Below, piece after piece: positions 1 to 8,651 of a stretch of DNA of 64,000 nt. The stretch comes from Kineosporia corallincola (GTDB taxonomy: Bacteria; Actinomycetota; Actinomycetes; Actinomycetales; Kineosporiaceae), in NCBI RefSeq assembly GCF_018499875.1, contig NZ_JAHBAY010000016.1, positions 150,673 through 214,672 on the forward strand, read 5' to 3'. A program made the translations under genes and the position numbers. The notes beneath the pieces were generated by a model that saw only the letters and a list, made by a program, of their open reading frames with translations, had not been told where the DNA came from and made no database searches. The stretch's first letter is position 1. Each line of letters begins with the position of its first letter.

Positions 1-770
1 GCGAGGCCGAGGCGGCCTGGGACGCCCTGGTGGCCGCGGGCGTCACCAAGGTGCTGGCCGAGGAGTACCTGGAGGGGCCCGTCGTCAGCGTCGACTCCTT
101 CTCGTTCGAGGGCCGGCACGTGCCGATGGGCTACTCCGAGTACCGGATGAACGAGCGGTTCGTGGAGTGGGAGGTCAGCACCCCCAGCCGGGTGGCCGCC
201 GCGCAGCTGCCGCAGCTGCTCGACCTGACGCCCCGGCTGCTGGACGCGGTCGGGCTCACCGAGGGGCCCTCGCACAGCGAGTTCATCCTCACCGCGGACG
301 GTCCCCGGGTGCTGGAGTCGCACGCCCGGCTGGCCGGGTCGGGCGCCCCCGAGCTGGTGCGGCGGGCGTTCGGTGCCGACCTGAACCGGATGTTCCTCAC
401 CGTGCCGCTGGGTATCGACGAACTGCCCTCCAGCACACCGGAACCCGTGGCCGGGGCCTGCGCGCAGTTCTTCGTCCCGCCGGCCGGGAAGCTGCGCGGG
501 GTGGAGGTGGATCCGCTGCCCGGCACGGTCGATGTGCGCCACCTGGCCCCGGGCGAGGAGCCCCGGGTGTTCCTGCCGTTCCTGCCCGAGCTGCGCGAGG
601 CGCGGGAGGCGATCGTGGTGCAGAAGTCGTCCGGCGACGTCATCCCGCCGCTGCTGACCGTGGCCGACTGCGTGTCCGGCTACGTCCTGGTCACCGGCCC
701 GGACGCCGGTGCCGCGGTGGCCCGGGGCGACGAGCTGGTGCGGGCCGTGCACTTCGACGTGGAGAACTGA
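1..770 (+). CDS. ATP-grasp ligase, C-terminal part (5' end outside window)
   Basis: The reading frame is open from base 3, so the start codon lies upstream of the window. About 255 residues remain. They hold the second half of an ATP-grasp fold: a substrate/ATP strand (VSVDSFSFEGR) and the metal/phosphate-binding stretch ending in ESHARLAGSG, where Glu and Arg normally ligate Mg-ATP. A roughly 100-residue C-terminal cap follows, of the kind found in L-amino-acid ligases. ATP-grasp ligases join a carboxylate, through an acyl-phosphate, to an amine; the substrates here are unknown. The stop overlaps the next start (TGATG at 768-772), so the two ATP-grasp genes are translationally coupled. It is most likely the upstream end of the biosynthetic locus described in the summary. 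Confidence 0.85.
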   Translation, partial: EAEAAWDALVAAGVTKVLAEEYLEGPVVSVDSFSFEGRHVPMGYSEYRMNERFVEWEVSTPSRVAAAQLPQLLDLTPRLLDAVGLTEGPSHSEFILTADGPRVLESHARLAGSGAPELVRRAFGADLNRMFLTVPLGIDELPSSTPEPVAGACAQFFVPPAGKLRGVEVDPLPGTVDVRHLAPGEEPRVFLPFLPELREAREAIVVQKSSGDVIPPLLTVADCVSGYVLVTGPDAGAAVARGDELVRAVHFDVEN

Positions 771-1963
771 TGGGGTACGTGCTGGTCCTGCATCGCTGGA
801 CCCTCCGGCAGGCACGGTATTCCGCCTATCCCCGGGCCGGGCACGAGGTGGTCTTCCTGGCCACCCCGGCCTCGGCCCTCACCACCGGAGCCCCGGCGGA
901 TCAGCTGGTCCGGGTGACCTCGCTCGACGACCCGGCCGAGGTGGACGCCGCGATCACGGCCCTCCTGGAGTCCCGGGGCACACCCGAGCGGATCGTCGGG
1001 CTGAACGAGGCCGACCTGATGACGGCGGCCCGGTGGCGGGAGCGGCTCGCCCTGCCCGGCGACGGGCCGCGGACCGTCGCCCGGTTCCGGGACAAGCTGA
1101 CGATGCTCGGCCTGGTCCGCTCCGGCGGTGTGGTGCCGGTGCCGGAGTTCCTCCCGGCCGGAGACACCGCCGGGGCGGTGGCGGCCGCCGGCCGGCTCGG
1201 CTACCCGGTGGTGTGCAAACCCCGTGACGGCACAGCCAGTCTCGGGGTGCGGCTGATCGACGGCCCGGGGGACTGGGACGGGGTGGAGGTGACCGTGCCC
1301 AGTATCGTGCAGCGCCGCTGCGACTGGCCGATCGGTCACGTGGACGGCTGGTGGGACGGCCGGGAGACGGTGGTGGCGCGCAGTTCGCTGTACGTCAACG
1401 ACTGCGCGAACTTCCTCACCGGCCGCGGCCTGGGCTCGTACGAGCTCGGGCCGGGCCCCCGGGCCACGGCGATGACCGGGGCCGCCCATGACGTGCTCAC
1501 CCTGATGTCGCCCGGCCGCCCCACGGTGTTCCACCTCGAGCTGTTCGTCGGTGAGCACGGCGAGGTGCGGTTCCTGGAGATCGCGGCCCGCGCCGGGGGC
1601 GCGGAGATCCCGTTCCTGTGGCGGGAGGTGCACGGCACCGACCTGATCCGGGTGGCCTGGTGCTTCCAGATGGGGCTGCCCGTCACCCCGGAAGCGCCGG
1701 AGACCTACCGGGCACCCGAGTCTGACCAGGCGGTCGGGGTGGACCAGGAGGTCGGGGCCGGGCGGGAACCGGTGCGGGCCGGCTGGGCGCTGTCGCACCA
1801 GGCCACCCGCGACGTGCCGCACGTGTACTGGTCCAGCCAGGCCGGGCCGCCGGACGCGGCCGGCGTGTACGAGGGCGCGCGGACCCGCTACCGGCTGCGG
1901 GCCGCCGAGCCCGAGCAGGTCGAAAAGGCGATCCAGGAAATTCTTCTCCCGGAGGAAGCATGA
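770..1963 (+). CDS. ATP-grasp domain ligase (397 aa)
   Basis: Begins MGYVLVLHRW at an ATG overlapping the previous stop by one base. The N-terminal domain (about residues 1-110) is a pre-ATP-grasp fold. ATP-binding elements include KLTMLGLVRSGG near residue 110 and YPVVCKPRDGTASLGV near 145, with a lysine and a glycine-rich loop. The metal site is the HLELF and FLEIAARAGG stretch near 250-270, with the Glu and Arg of the family. It probably makes an amide or peptide bond through an acyl-phosphate. It is the second of four ATP-grasp enzymes in the locus. The C-terminal 60 residues are charged and poorly conserved in appearance. The end overlaps the SDR gene by four bases (ATGA), so the genes form one operon. 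Substrate not deducible. Confidence 0.88.
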   Translation: MGYVLVLHRWTLRQARYSAYPRAGHEVVFLATPASALTTGAPADQLVRVTSLDDPAEVDAAITALLESRGTPERIVGLNEADLMTAARWRERLALPGDGPRTVARFRDKLTMLGLVRSGGVVPVPEFLPAGDTAGAVAAAGRLGYPVVCKPRDGTASLGVRLIDGPGDWDGVEVTVPSIVQRRCDWPIGHVDGWWDGRETVVARSSLYVNDCANFLTGRGLGSYELGPGPRATAMTGAAHDVLTLMSPGRPTVFHLELFVGEHGEVRFLEIAARAGGAEIPFLWREVHGTDLIRVAWCFQMGLPVTPEAPETYRAPESDQAVGVDQEVGAGREPVRAGWALSHQATRDVPHVYWSSQAGPPDAAGVYEGARTRYRLRAAEPEQVEKAIQEILLPEEA

Positions 1964-2748
1964 CCCACGAGGTGAGGACGGCCGTGGTGACCGGGGCGAG
2001 CAGCGGCATCGGCGCCGCGATCGCCACCCGGCTGGCCGGCGACGGGTACCGGGTGGTGCTGGTGGCCCGGCGCCGGGAGCGGATCGGCGAGCTGGCCGCC
2101 GCCCTGGGCGGGATCGCGGTGGCCGCCGACGTCACCGACCCGGACGTCGCGCGGCGGTTCGCCGGTCGCGACTGGCGGTGCGACGTGCTGGTGAACTGCG
2201 CCGGCGGGGCGCTGGGGGCCGAGCCGGTCGGCACCGGCGCGGTCGCGGACTGGTCGGCGATGTACGACGTCAACGTGCTCGGCACCGTGCGCATGCTCCA
2301 GACGTTCCTGGACGATCTGCTGGAGCGGCAGGGCGCCGTGATCAACATCTCCTCCACCGCCGCCCTGGCCGGGTACGAGGGCGGTGCCGGGTACTGCGCG
2401 GCCAAGAGCGGGGTGCGGGCGCTGACCCAGTCGCTGCGGCTGGAACTGGCGGGCAAACCCGTTCGCGTGGTGGAGATTCTGCCGGGCATGGTGCACACCG
2501 ACGAGTTCGCGCTGAACCGCTTCCGGGGTGACGCCGGTCGGGCGCAGGCCGTGTACCAGGGGGTGGACCGGCCCCTGACGGCGGACGACGTGGCCCGGTG
2601 TGTGTCGTTTGCCTGTGGCTTGCCGTCGCATGTCAATATTGACGAGATGATCGTTCGCCCAGTGGCCCAGGCGGCCCAGCACAAGGTGCACCGGGAACGC
2701 CTGCACTGGAACGAGCCGCTCGCCGTGCCCGGCCCCCGATGGGTTTAA
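1960..2748 (+). CDS. short-chain dehydrogenase/reductase (262 aa)
   Basis: Classical SDR of usual length. The N-terminal Rossmann motif is VTGASSGIG (residues about 10-18), the structural NxxG-type motif is NCAGG, the catalytic Ser lies in INISSTA, and the Tyr-Lys pair is in GYCAAKSG. An arginine-rich stretch after the second strand (VARRRER) points to NADP(H). It would oxidise an alcohol or reduce a ketone or aldehyde on the pathway intermediate. Translation is coupled to the upstream ATP-grasp gene by an ATGA overlap. A 42-bp gap follows, containing the AT-rich palindrome AAAAGCTTTT (2757-2766), before the exporter gene. Family assignment is firm; the substrate is unknown. Confidence 0.9.
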   Translation: MTHEVRTAVVTGASSGIGAAIATRLAGDGYRVVLVARRRERIGELAAALGGIAVAADVTDPDVARRFAGRDWRCDVLVNCAGGALGAEPVGTGAVADWSAMYDVNVLGTVRMLQTFLDDLLERQGAVINISSTAALAGYEGGAGYCAAKSGVRALTQSLRLELAGKPVRVVEILPGMVHTDEFALNRFRGDAGRAQAVYQGVDRPLTADDVARCVSFACGLPSHVNIDEMIVRPVAQAAQHKVHRERLHWNEPLAVPGPRWV

Positions 2749-2790
2749 CGGGCGCTAAAAGCTTTTCATGACAACAGAAGCGGGGTTTCG

Positions 2791-3426
2791 GTGGTCACCT
2801 GGACAGCTGTCGGCGGGGTTGCCGTCATCGCCCTGGGCATGGTGCTCACGCCCGGGCCGAACATGGTCTACCTGGCCTCACGTTCCATCTCCCAGGGGCG
2901 GGTCGCCGGCCTGATCTCCCTGGCCGGCGTCGGGCTCGGCTTCCTGGTCTACATGGTGGCCGCCGGGCTCGGGCTGGCGGCCCTGTTCGACGCCGTCCCG
3001 GCGGCGTACACGGTGCTCAAGCTGGCCGGTGCGGGGTATCTGCTCTACCTGGCCTGGGGAATGCTGCGCCCGGGCGGCATGTCACCGTTCGAGCCGCGGT
3101 TGCTCGAACCCCACAGCCCGGCCCGGCTGTTCACCATGGGCCTGGTGACCAACCTGCTCAACCCCAAGATCGCCCTGATGTACGCGTCGCTCATCCCGCA
3201 GTTCGTGAAGCCCGACGAGGGTTCGGTGTTCGGCCAGTTTTTGCTGCTGGGCCTGGTCCAGATCAGCATCGCGCTCAGCATCAACGGCAGCATCGTGCTG
3301 GCCGCCGACCAGGTCAGCCGGTTCCTCAAGGGCCGTCCCTGGGCCATCCGGCTCCAGCGCGGCCTGGCCGGCACCCTGCTCGGGGTGTTCGCGGTGCGCC
3401 TGGCCCTGACCAAGCGCCCGGCCTGA
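2791..3426 (+). CDS. LysE/RhtB-family amino acid exporter (211 aa)
   Basis: The start is GTG, with a purine-rich GCGGGG a few bases upstream. The protein has the LysE/RhtB size and the characteristic first segment with LTPGPNM, then about five to six hydrophobic helices, including LGLAALFDAVPAAYTVLKLAGAGYL and the NLLNPKIALMYASLIPQF motif typical of the family. These carriers export amino acids or small peptides in exchange for protons. Next to ATP-grasp ligases it could export an amino-acid-like or dipeptide-like product or prevent build-up of an unusual amino acid. This role is inferred from context. Confidence 0.88.
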   Translation: MVTWTAVGGVAVIALGMVLTPGPNMVYLASRSISQGRVAGLISLAGVGLGFLVYMVAAGLGLAALFDAVPAAYTVLKLAGAGYLLYLAWGMLRPGGMSPFEPRLLEPHSPARLFTMGLVTNLLNPKIALMYASLIPQFVKPDEGSVFGQFLLLGLVQISIALSINGSIVLAADQVSRFLKGRPWAIRLQRGLAGTLLGVFAVRLALTKRPA

Positions 3427-3452
3427 CCCGGCACCCGGCCCGTGGAGGATGC

Positions 3453-4454
3453 GTGCACCCGCTCGAACAGCTGGCTCTCGACGTCGCGAACGGCGACCTG
3501 ACCCCCGCCCGCGGGGAACAGGAGGCGGCGGCGCTCGCCCGGTCGGGCCGGCTCCCGGCCCCCGACCTGCTGAACTGGTTCAAGACCGCGGAATGGCTTG
3601 CCCACCAGGAAGACCTGTGGGAACGGGCGCTGCTGCTCGGGCGCTTGCTGAGCTCAGCGCTCGAAGCGCTGCAAGCACTGCCAGCGCTGCAAGCACCGGA
3701 AACACTGCAAGCACGGGAAGAGCTGGGCGAGCCGGACGCAGCGGACGTGGTGGGCCGGCCGGCCGGTGACTCCTCGTCCCGCCCGCTGACCGAATGCCGG
3801 TCCGCCTGGCTGGAACTCGTGCATCTGTGCGTCATCCATCGTCCGGACGGCGCGCTGTTCGCCTCCGGACGTCGGGCCGGACTGGCGGCCCTGGAGGCCG
3901 CCCGGGCCGGGGGCGACCAGGCCCTGGAAGGGCTGCTGCTCTACCGGCTGGGCACGCTGCACCTCGACCCGTTCTCCCGGGCCGGTGACCTGTGGTGGGA
4001 GGAGCACCGGCTGTGGCTCAGCCTGAGCCCGGCGCCGATGTTGTCCGGCCTGCCCGAACCCGCCGACGCCCTGCGCACCGCCGAGTCCTACCTGCGCCAG
4101 GCCGCCGCGCTGCGGGAGGGCGCCGGGCTCGGGTACACGCTCAAGGCACTCGCTCAGGCCCTCCAGCAGCAGGAGTTCCTGGCCCGGGAGGGTGTCCGTG
4201 CGCAAACCGCTTCGGTGCCGGATGAAATGGAGGCATCGGCAACCAGGGTGACCCGGGCGACCGAGGTACCCGGGGTACCCGGGGTGGCCGGGGCACCCCG
4301 GGCAACCGGGCCGGCCGGCCCGGTCTCGACGGCCGACGTGGCCGAACTCTGCGACCGCGCCCTCGCCCTGGTGCCGGCCGACGACCTGGTGGCCCGGGCC
4401 AACATCGAGGCCCTGCGGGCGGCCGGGTCCGGCGCCGGGATGCCTATGAGGTAA
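3453..4454 (+). CDS. hypothetical protein, helical with low-complexity tail
   Basis: GTG start with a clear GGAGGA six bases upstream. I do not recognise a named family. Residues 1-60 are helical. Residues 65-90 are a short Leu/Gln/Ala repeat (LQAL, LQAP, LQAR) encoded by repeated CTGCAAGCAC units. Residues 110-245 look like paired amphipathic helices (HLCVIHRPDGALFASGR, LLLYRLGTLHLDPF, AESYLRQAAALREG), reminiscent of TPR-type solenoids in actinobacterial CHAT-associated proteins. About residues 265-300 are Gly/Pro/Ala-rich (GVPGVAGAP). The end overlaps the convergent MFS gene by 11 bp. Its place in the cluster suggests a scaffold or helper role, but this is speculative. Confidence 0.7.
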   Translation: MHPLEQLALDVANGDLTPARGEQEAAALARSGRLPAPDLLNWFKTAEWLAHQEDLWERALLLGRLLSSALEALQALPALQAPETLQAREELGEPDAADVVGRPAGDSSSRPLTECRSAWLELVHLCVIHRPDGALFASGRRAGLAALEAARAGGDQALEGLLLYRLGTLHLDPFSRAGDLWWEEHRLWLSLSPAPMLSGLPEPADALRTAESYLRQAAALREGAGLGYTLKALAQALQQQEFLAREGVRAQTASVPDEMEASATRVTRATEVPGVPGVAGAPRATGPAGPVSTADVAELCDRALALVPADDLVARANIEALRAAGSGAGMPMR

Positions 4455-5721
4455 GCAGTTTCGTCGTCCCGGAGCTGTCCGCGACCCCGGCCCGCCGCGC
4501 CGCCGCCGCGGCGGCCGGGCCGGTCAGCAACCCGGACAGCAGCAGCAGGCCACCCAGCACGTACCAGCCCTGCGGCGCCCAGTCCAGGCACAGCAGGGTG
4601 AGCAGGCCCGGCGCCACCGCCATGGCACCGCTCACCCCGAAGGCGAACACGCCCTGGTACTCGCCCTGGGCGTGCTCCGGCGCCAGGCCGTAGGCCAGCT
4701 CGAAACTGGCCGCCGCGTGCCACAGTTCGCCGAACGTGTGCACGGCCATCGCGACCAGCAGAACAGCGGACGCCGTCCAGGCCGACAGGTGCCCGGTCAC
4801 CGAGAAGGCCACGCTGGTGGCCAGGAAGACGAAACCCGCCGTGCGCATGGCCCGTACGGCCGCCCGGCCGTCGGTCACGCTCTGCCCGACCCGCACCTGG
4901 AGCAGCACCACCAGCACGGTGTTGACCACCAGCACGGCCGACACCATGGCCCGGGGCGCGTCGGTGTGCTCGGAGATCCACAGCGGCAGGGCGACGGTGA
5001 GAACCGGGTACTGCAAGGTCATCACGGCGTTCAGCAGGGTGACGGCGAGGAACGGCCGGTTGCCGGTGACCCGGGCCCGGCCCGGGGCCGCGCCCGGGGG
5101 CGCGGGCACCGGCGGGTAGGCGGGCAGCAGCGCCAGCACCGCCGCGGACACGAAGAACGTGAGCCCGTTGATCACGATCACCGTGAGGTATCCGGGCCGG
5201 TTGTCGAGCTGGAGCGCCACCGCCCCGGCCGCCGACCCCAGGGCCATCGAGAAGTTCGACACGGCGCGCATGTACGAGCGCAGCCGCACCCGCTCGCCAC
5301 CACCGGCCCGGCCGATCAGCACGGCCCGCATCGTGCGGCTGCCCTGGAGGCCGACGGCGCCGACCGTGGCCACCACCAGCAGCGCGGCCAGGTTGCCCAC
5401 CAGCGTCAGGGCGAGCATCGCGAAACCCTCGACCACCAGCAGGATCATGGTCAGGTTGCGTGGGCCGTGCCGGTCGGACAGCCGGCCGATCAGCACCCCG
5501 GCGGGCAGCGAGAGCACCCCGGCGACGGTGAGGGCCAGACCGACCTGCGAGGCCGGGAACCCGACGCTGCGGGTCAGGTAGAGCAGTCCCGCGCTCAGGT
5601 ACATGCCCTGGCCGAAGGTGTTGACGAGGATGAAGAACACCAGGATCCGGTGCGACCGGTCCTCGGGCAGCATGTAGTGCCGCGCCAGGGCGGTCAGCGG
5701 CGCGGCCGGTGAGCCGGACAT
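4444..5721 (-). CDS. MFS transporter, probable exporter (425 aa)
   Basis: I chose the ATG at 5721 (MSGSPAAP) because GGGAG sits about seven bases upstream. The frame also extends to 5880, but that part reads as non-coding Arg/Ser-rich sequence. About 12 hydrophobic segments are visible. A typical MFS loop 2-3 motif follows the second helix (GRLSDRHGPR), and there is a central cytoplasmic loop near residue 200 (PPVPAPPGAAPGRAR). It is the last gene of the minus-strand run and lies 76 bp after the sulfotransferase gene, so it is probably in the same transcript. The likely role is efflux of the cluster product. The 3' end overlaps the convergent hypothetical gene by 11 bp. Confidence 0.85.
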   Translation of the reverse strand: MSGSPAAPLTALARHYMLPEDRSHRILVFFILVNTFGQGMYLSAGLLYLTRSVGFPASQVGLALTVAGVLSLPAGVLIGRLSDRHGPRNLTMILLVVEGFAMLALTLVGNLAALLVVATVGAVGLQGSRTMRAVLIGRAGGGERVRLRSYMRAVSNFSMALGSAAGAVALQLDNRPGYLTVIVINGLTFFVSAAVLALLPAYPPVPAPPGAAPGRARVTGNRPFLAVTLLNAVMTLQYPVLTVALPLWISEHTDAPRAMVSAVLVVNTVLVVLLQVRVGQSVTDGRAAVRAMRTAGFVFLATSVAFSVTGHLSAWTASAVLLVAMAVHTFGELWHAAASFELAYGLAPEHAQGEYQGVFAFGVSGAMAVAPGLLTLLCLDWAPQGWYVLGGLLLLSGLLTGPAAAAAARRAGVADSSGTTKLLTS

Positions 5722-5797
5722 CAGGAACTCCCGAGAGGTTGGTGCCGCGGTGCCCACGTCGCCGCGGCGGAAAGGGCGAATCCTACTGGTTCGCCCG

Positions 5798-7135
5798 TCA
5801 GAGCCATTCCCCGTACCGGCGCACGTCGTAGCCCAGCAGCCCGCTGACCTCGGCCACCTCCCGGATGCCGAGAAGTTCACGCAGGTGGGGACGTTCGCGC
5901 AGCCACCGGGCGTTGCCCGGCGCCGTGGTGACGTTCACCTGGCGCGGCCGGTCCACACCCGCCCACACGTCGGCGTTCTCGTCCCGCACCCCGAGCCCGA
6001 CGTGGGCGGCGGCCCGGGCCACCAGGTCGCGGCGCTGCTGACCCCCGGCCTGGAAGTCCTCGAACGGCAGCCGCAACGGCTCGTGCGCGTGCCGCAGGAT
6101 CCGCCGGTGCGGGTCGGACCACTGGCGCGCGCACAGTTCGGTGAGCGGCCCCCGCACCAGGTCCTGCCAGCCCTCGCACAGATCGAAGTTCCAGTCCGCG
6201 TAGGGGCCCACCGCCACCCCCGAGCCGGACAGGTCGTGCTGCCAGAACGAGCGGTGGTCCCAGCCGTCGAGCAGACCGTTGACGGACGCCAGCGGGTTGC
6301 GGGTCAGGTGCAGCTCGCGCAGGTTCCATCCGGTGAACAGGTCGTGCAGCAGCGGGATGCGGTAGGCGTCGCTGGACGCCTTGATCACCAGAACCCGCCG
6401 CCCGGGCCCGGGTTCGGGCCGGCGCTGCGGGCGCAGCGCCAGGAACGGCGAGATCTCCACGATCGCCCCGCCGGGCGGCCCCTGCGGCACCGGAAGGCCG
6501 GGAAAGGCCTCCCGCACCAGCTTCTCGTCCAGGTCGTAGCGGTACGGGTCGACCGGCAGGCCGTGTGCGCGCAGCGCCCGCAGCACGTCGAGGGCGGGTT
6601 CCGGGCCGGCCCGGTGACCGGAGACGGCGTCGCTGATCACCGCGACCAGTTTTTCCAGCGGTGTGTCCACCGTGTCGGGCCACTGCACGCGCAGCCGCAG
6701 TGCCCAGTCCCAGGCGTACCGCTCCCACTCGTCGGCGGTGGGCTCGGCGATCTCCTCGCCCCGGCACTCGAACAGCAGGTTGCCCAGCAGGAAGCGGCGC
6801 TGCTCCGGATCGAGCGGCCCGTGCTCCACCGCCTCGTCGGGGCGCCCGTGGTCGGGATGGTTGAGCCCGAGCAGGGTGAACAGCAGCCGGTGCTCGCCGG
6901 GCAGCGCCAGGGCGCCCGGCAGCCCGGCCAGCGTCTGCTTGAACACGCTGGTGCCGCCGCGCGGGCTGCCCAGCACGACGGCGACGTCGCGCACCTCCCC
7001 GGCCGCCCGGTCCAGGTACTCCCGCTCCTGCGGGAACCGGTCGCGCAGATACCCCGTCGCGGCGTCCCGCTCGTCGCGGATCCGGGCGAAAAGCGTCCTG
7101 CGCCGTTCTCGTTCGGCGTCCAGTGCCTGGTTCAT
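5798..7135 (-). CDS. sulfotransferase-family protein (445 aa)
   Basis: The N-terminal half carries GSPRGGTSVFKQTL (about residues 57-70), the 5'-phosphosulfate-binding P-loop-like motif of sulfotransferases. A later LHLTRNPLASVNGLL matches the 3'-phosphate-binding region, where RxP is usual. At 445 residues it is longer than simple cytosolic sulfotransferases. It would move a sulfo group from PAPS to a hydroxyl or amine of the pathway intermediate. The start overlaps the end of the reductase gene upstream by four bases (ATGA), so the genes are coupled. No PAPS synthesis genes are visible in the window. Confidence 0.8.
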   Translation of the reverse strand: MNQALDAERERRRTLFARIRDERDAATGYLRDRFPQEREYLDRAAGEVRDVAVVLGSPRGGTSVFKQTLAGLPGALALPGEHRLLFTLLGLNHPDHGRPDEAVEHGPLDPEQRRFLLGNLLFECRGEEIAEPTADEWERYAWDWALRLRVQWPDTVDTPLEKLVAVISDAVSGHRAGPEPALDVLRALRAHGLPVDPYRYDLDEKLVREAFPGLPVPQGPPGGAIVEISPFLALRPQRRPEPGPGRRVLVIKASSDAYRIPLLHDLFTGWNLRELHLTRNPLASVNGLLDGWDHRSFWQHDLSGSGVAVGPYADWNFDLCEGWQDLVRGPLTELCARQWSDPHRRILRHAHEPLRLPFEDFQAGGQQRRDLVARAAAHVGLGVRDENADVWAGVDRPRQVNVTTAPGNARWLRERPHLRELLGIREVAEVSGLLGYDVRRYGEWL

Positions 7136-8208
7136 CGGGCCGGCTCCATCCGTGCGGGGCGGTGGGACCGGGCACGCCAGTGCTCCACCACGGTGTCCAG
7201 GTAGCTGCTCCAGCCGGGGCAGGGCGCCGTGACCCCCTGCGGCGGGCGCACCAGCGCCGTCTCCAGGTAGGGCCGGTAGATGCCGACCAGGCGTTCCAGG
7301 AACTGCTGATGGGGCATCCGGATCTGGGTGACCTGCCAGGCCGTGACCGAGCGTCGCAGGAAGTCCCAGCGCCGGTAGGGCACCAGGGGGACGTCGGCCA
7401 GCTCCGGGCGGCCCTGCTCGCGGCGGGCCCGGTTGAGCACCGTCACCGTCGCCGTGACCAGCTCGCCCAGCGTCGGCGCTTGATCACCCGCCGAGGCCAC
7501 CACGTCGTACGCGGGCATGCCCGCCAGCAGCCGCGTGGTCATCGTGCACAGGTTCGCGGCCACCCAGTCGACCGGCACGATGTCGATGCGGGCGTCCCGG
7601 TCGCCGGGCAGGAACGGCGGCTCGTACCGCTCCACCAGCCCGAGCAGCGGATACATCCCGTGGAAGCGCGAGATCTCGCCGGTGCGGCTGTGTCCCACCA
7701 CCAGGCTGCACGAGAACACGGACAGGTCCAGGTCGGCGAACCCGGCCCGGAGCATACGCTCGGCCTCGGCCTTGGACGCCTCGTAGGTGTTGCGGTAGAG
7801 CCAGTTCTCGGTCGCGGTGTAGGCGGAGGAGACGTAGAGGAACCGGGCGCCCAGCGCGCGGGCCAGTTCCGCGGTGTGCCGGGTGACCACCACGTTGCCG
7901 TGGTGCGCGGCCTGCGGGGTGGCCGACCAGCTGACGTTGGCGGCCGCGTGCACCAGCACGGTGTTCCGGGCCGGGCCGAGTTCAGCGGCCAGGGCCCGGG
8001 TGGCCGGGCCGTCGCCCAGATCGCGCACCACACAACGCAGAGCGCTCGCCAGGCCCTGCGGCACCCGGCCCAGGAAGGAGTCCCGGCTGGCCGTGGAGCT
8101 GAACACCGCGACCAGTTCCGCGTCCGGGGCCTGGTCGGCCAGGTGGGCCAGGAACTCACTGCCCACCGCGCCGTTCGCGCCGGTGACGACGATCCGGCCG
8201 GCGGTCAC
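7132..8208 (-). CDS. NAD(P)-dependent extended SDR / thioester-reductase-like protein (358 aa)
   Basis: The GTG at 8208 is preferred because its GTGA overlaps the stop of the SRPBCC gene and places IVVTGANGAVGSEF right at the N-terminus. The in-frame extension to 8598 is antisense-like sequence. The Rossmann motif GANGAVG is followed by the catalytic Tyr-Lys in TYEASK. The C-terminal half (VDWVAANL, PYRRWDFLRRSV) resembles thioester reductase and sugar epimerase families. The likely activity is reductive or oxidative chemistry on an acyl group or aldehyde. It could supply an aldehyde for the aminotransferase two genes upstream, but this is inference. Confidence 0.8.
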   Translation of the reverse strand: MTAGRIVVTGANGAVGSEFLAHLADQAPDAELVAVFSSTASRDSFLGRVPQGLASALRCVVRDLGDGPATRALAAELGPARNTVLVHAAANVSWSATPQAAHHGNVVVTRHTAELARALGARFLYVSSAYTATENWLYRNTYEASKAEAERMLRAGFADLDLSVFSCSLVVGHSRTGEISRFHGMYPLLGLVERYEPPFLPGDRDARIDIVPVDWVAANLCTMTTRLLAGMPAYDVVASAGDQAPTLGELVTATVTVLNRARREQGRPELADVPLVPYRRWDFLRRSVTAWQVTQIRMPHQQFLERLVGIYRPYLETALVRPPQGVTAPCPGWSSYLDTVVEHWRARSHRPARMEPAR

Positions 8209-8651
8209 CGGGATGCCGGCTCGGGACGCCGCTCGCTGATCGCGGTGAGCATGCTGCGCGAGTTGGAGTGGATGGCCTGGATCCCGACCGGGTCCAGAAC
8301 CGCTGCCAGCGAGGGGATCCCGAGATCGAACTCGATGTCCAGCACCACGTCCACCCCCTCGTCGGTCTGGGTCAGCGTCCACGATCCGCGGAACACCTCC
8401 AGATCGCCCTCCGTCTGGTCGAAGTCGATCCGGTGCGGCGGGTGGAAGTGGTCCCGCTCCTCCCAGGTCAGCTCGCTGCCGTTGAGCAGCACCCGCCAGG
8501 AGCTCAGGGCGGTGACGTCGTCCCGCTCCAGGAAGCGGATGTCCAGCACGTCGGCCATGTAGTCCGGGTGCTTCTCGAAGTCGCGCACCACGCTCCACAC
8601 GTAGTCGATGTCGGCGCCGGGCACGAGCACGGAGGTACGGACGCTAGGCAT
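8205..8651 (-). CDS. SRPBCC-family (START/aromatase-cyclase-like) protein (148 aa)
   Basis: Starts at the ATG at 8651 (MPSVRTSVLVPG), eight bases inside the end of the aminotransferase gene. The frame continues to 8747 without a supported start. The length and pattern (VWSVVRDFEKHPDYMADVLDIRFLERD, then WEERDHFHPPHRIDF and a long C-terminal helix) fit the SRPBCC helix-grip fold used by polyketide cyclases and lipid-binding proteins. These bind hydrophobic or aromatic ligands in a deep pocket; some are enzymes. With no PKS nearby, a cyclase role on a non-polyketide intermediate or a carrier role are both possible. Confidence 0.78.
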   Translation of the reverse strand: MPSVRTSVLVPGADIDYVWSVVRDFEKHPDYMADVLDIRFLERDDVTALSSWRVLLNGSELTWEERDHFHPPHRIDFDQTEGDLEVFRGSWTLTQTDEGVDVVLDIEFDLGIPSLAAVLDPVGIQAIHSNSRSMLTAISERRPEPASR

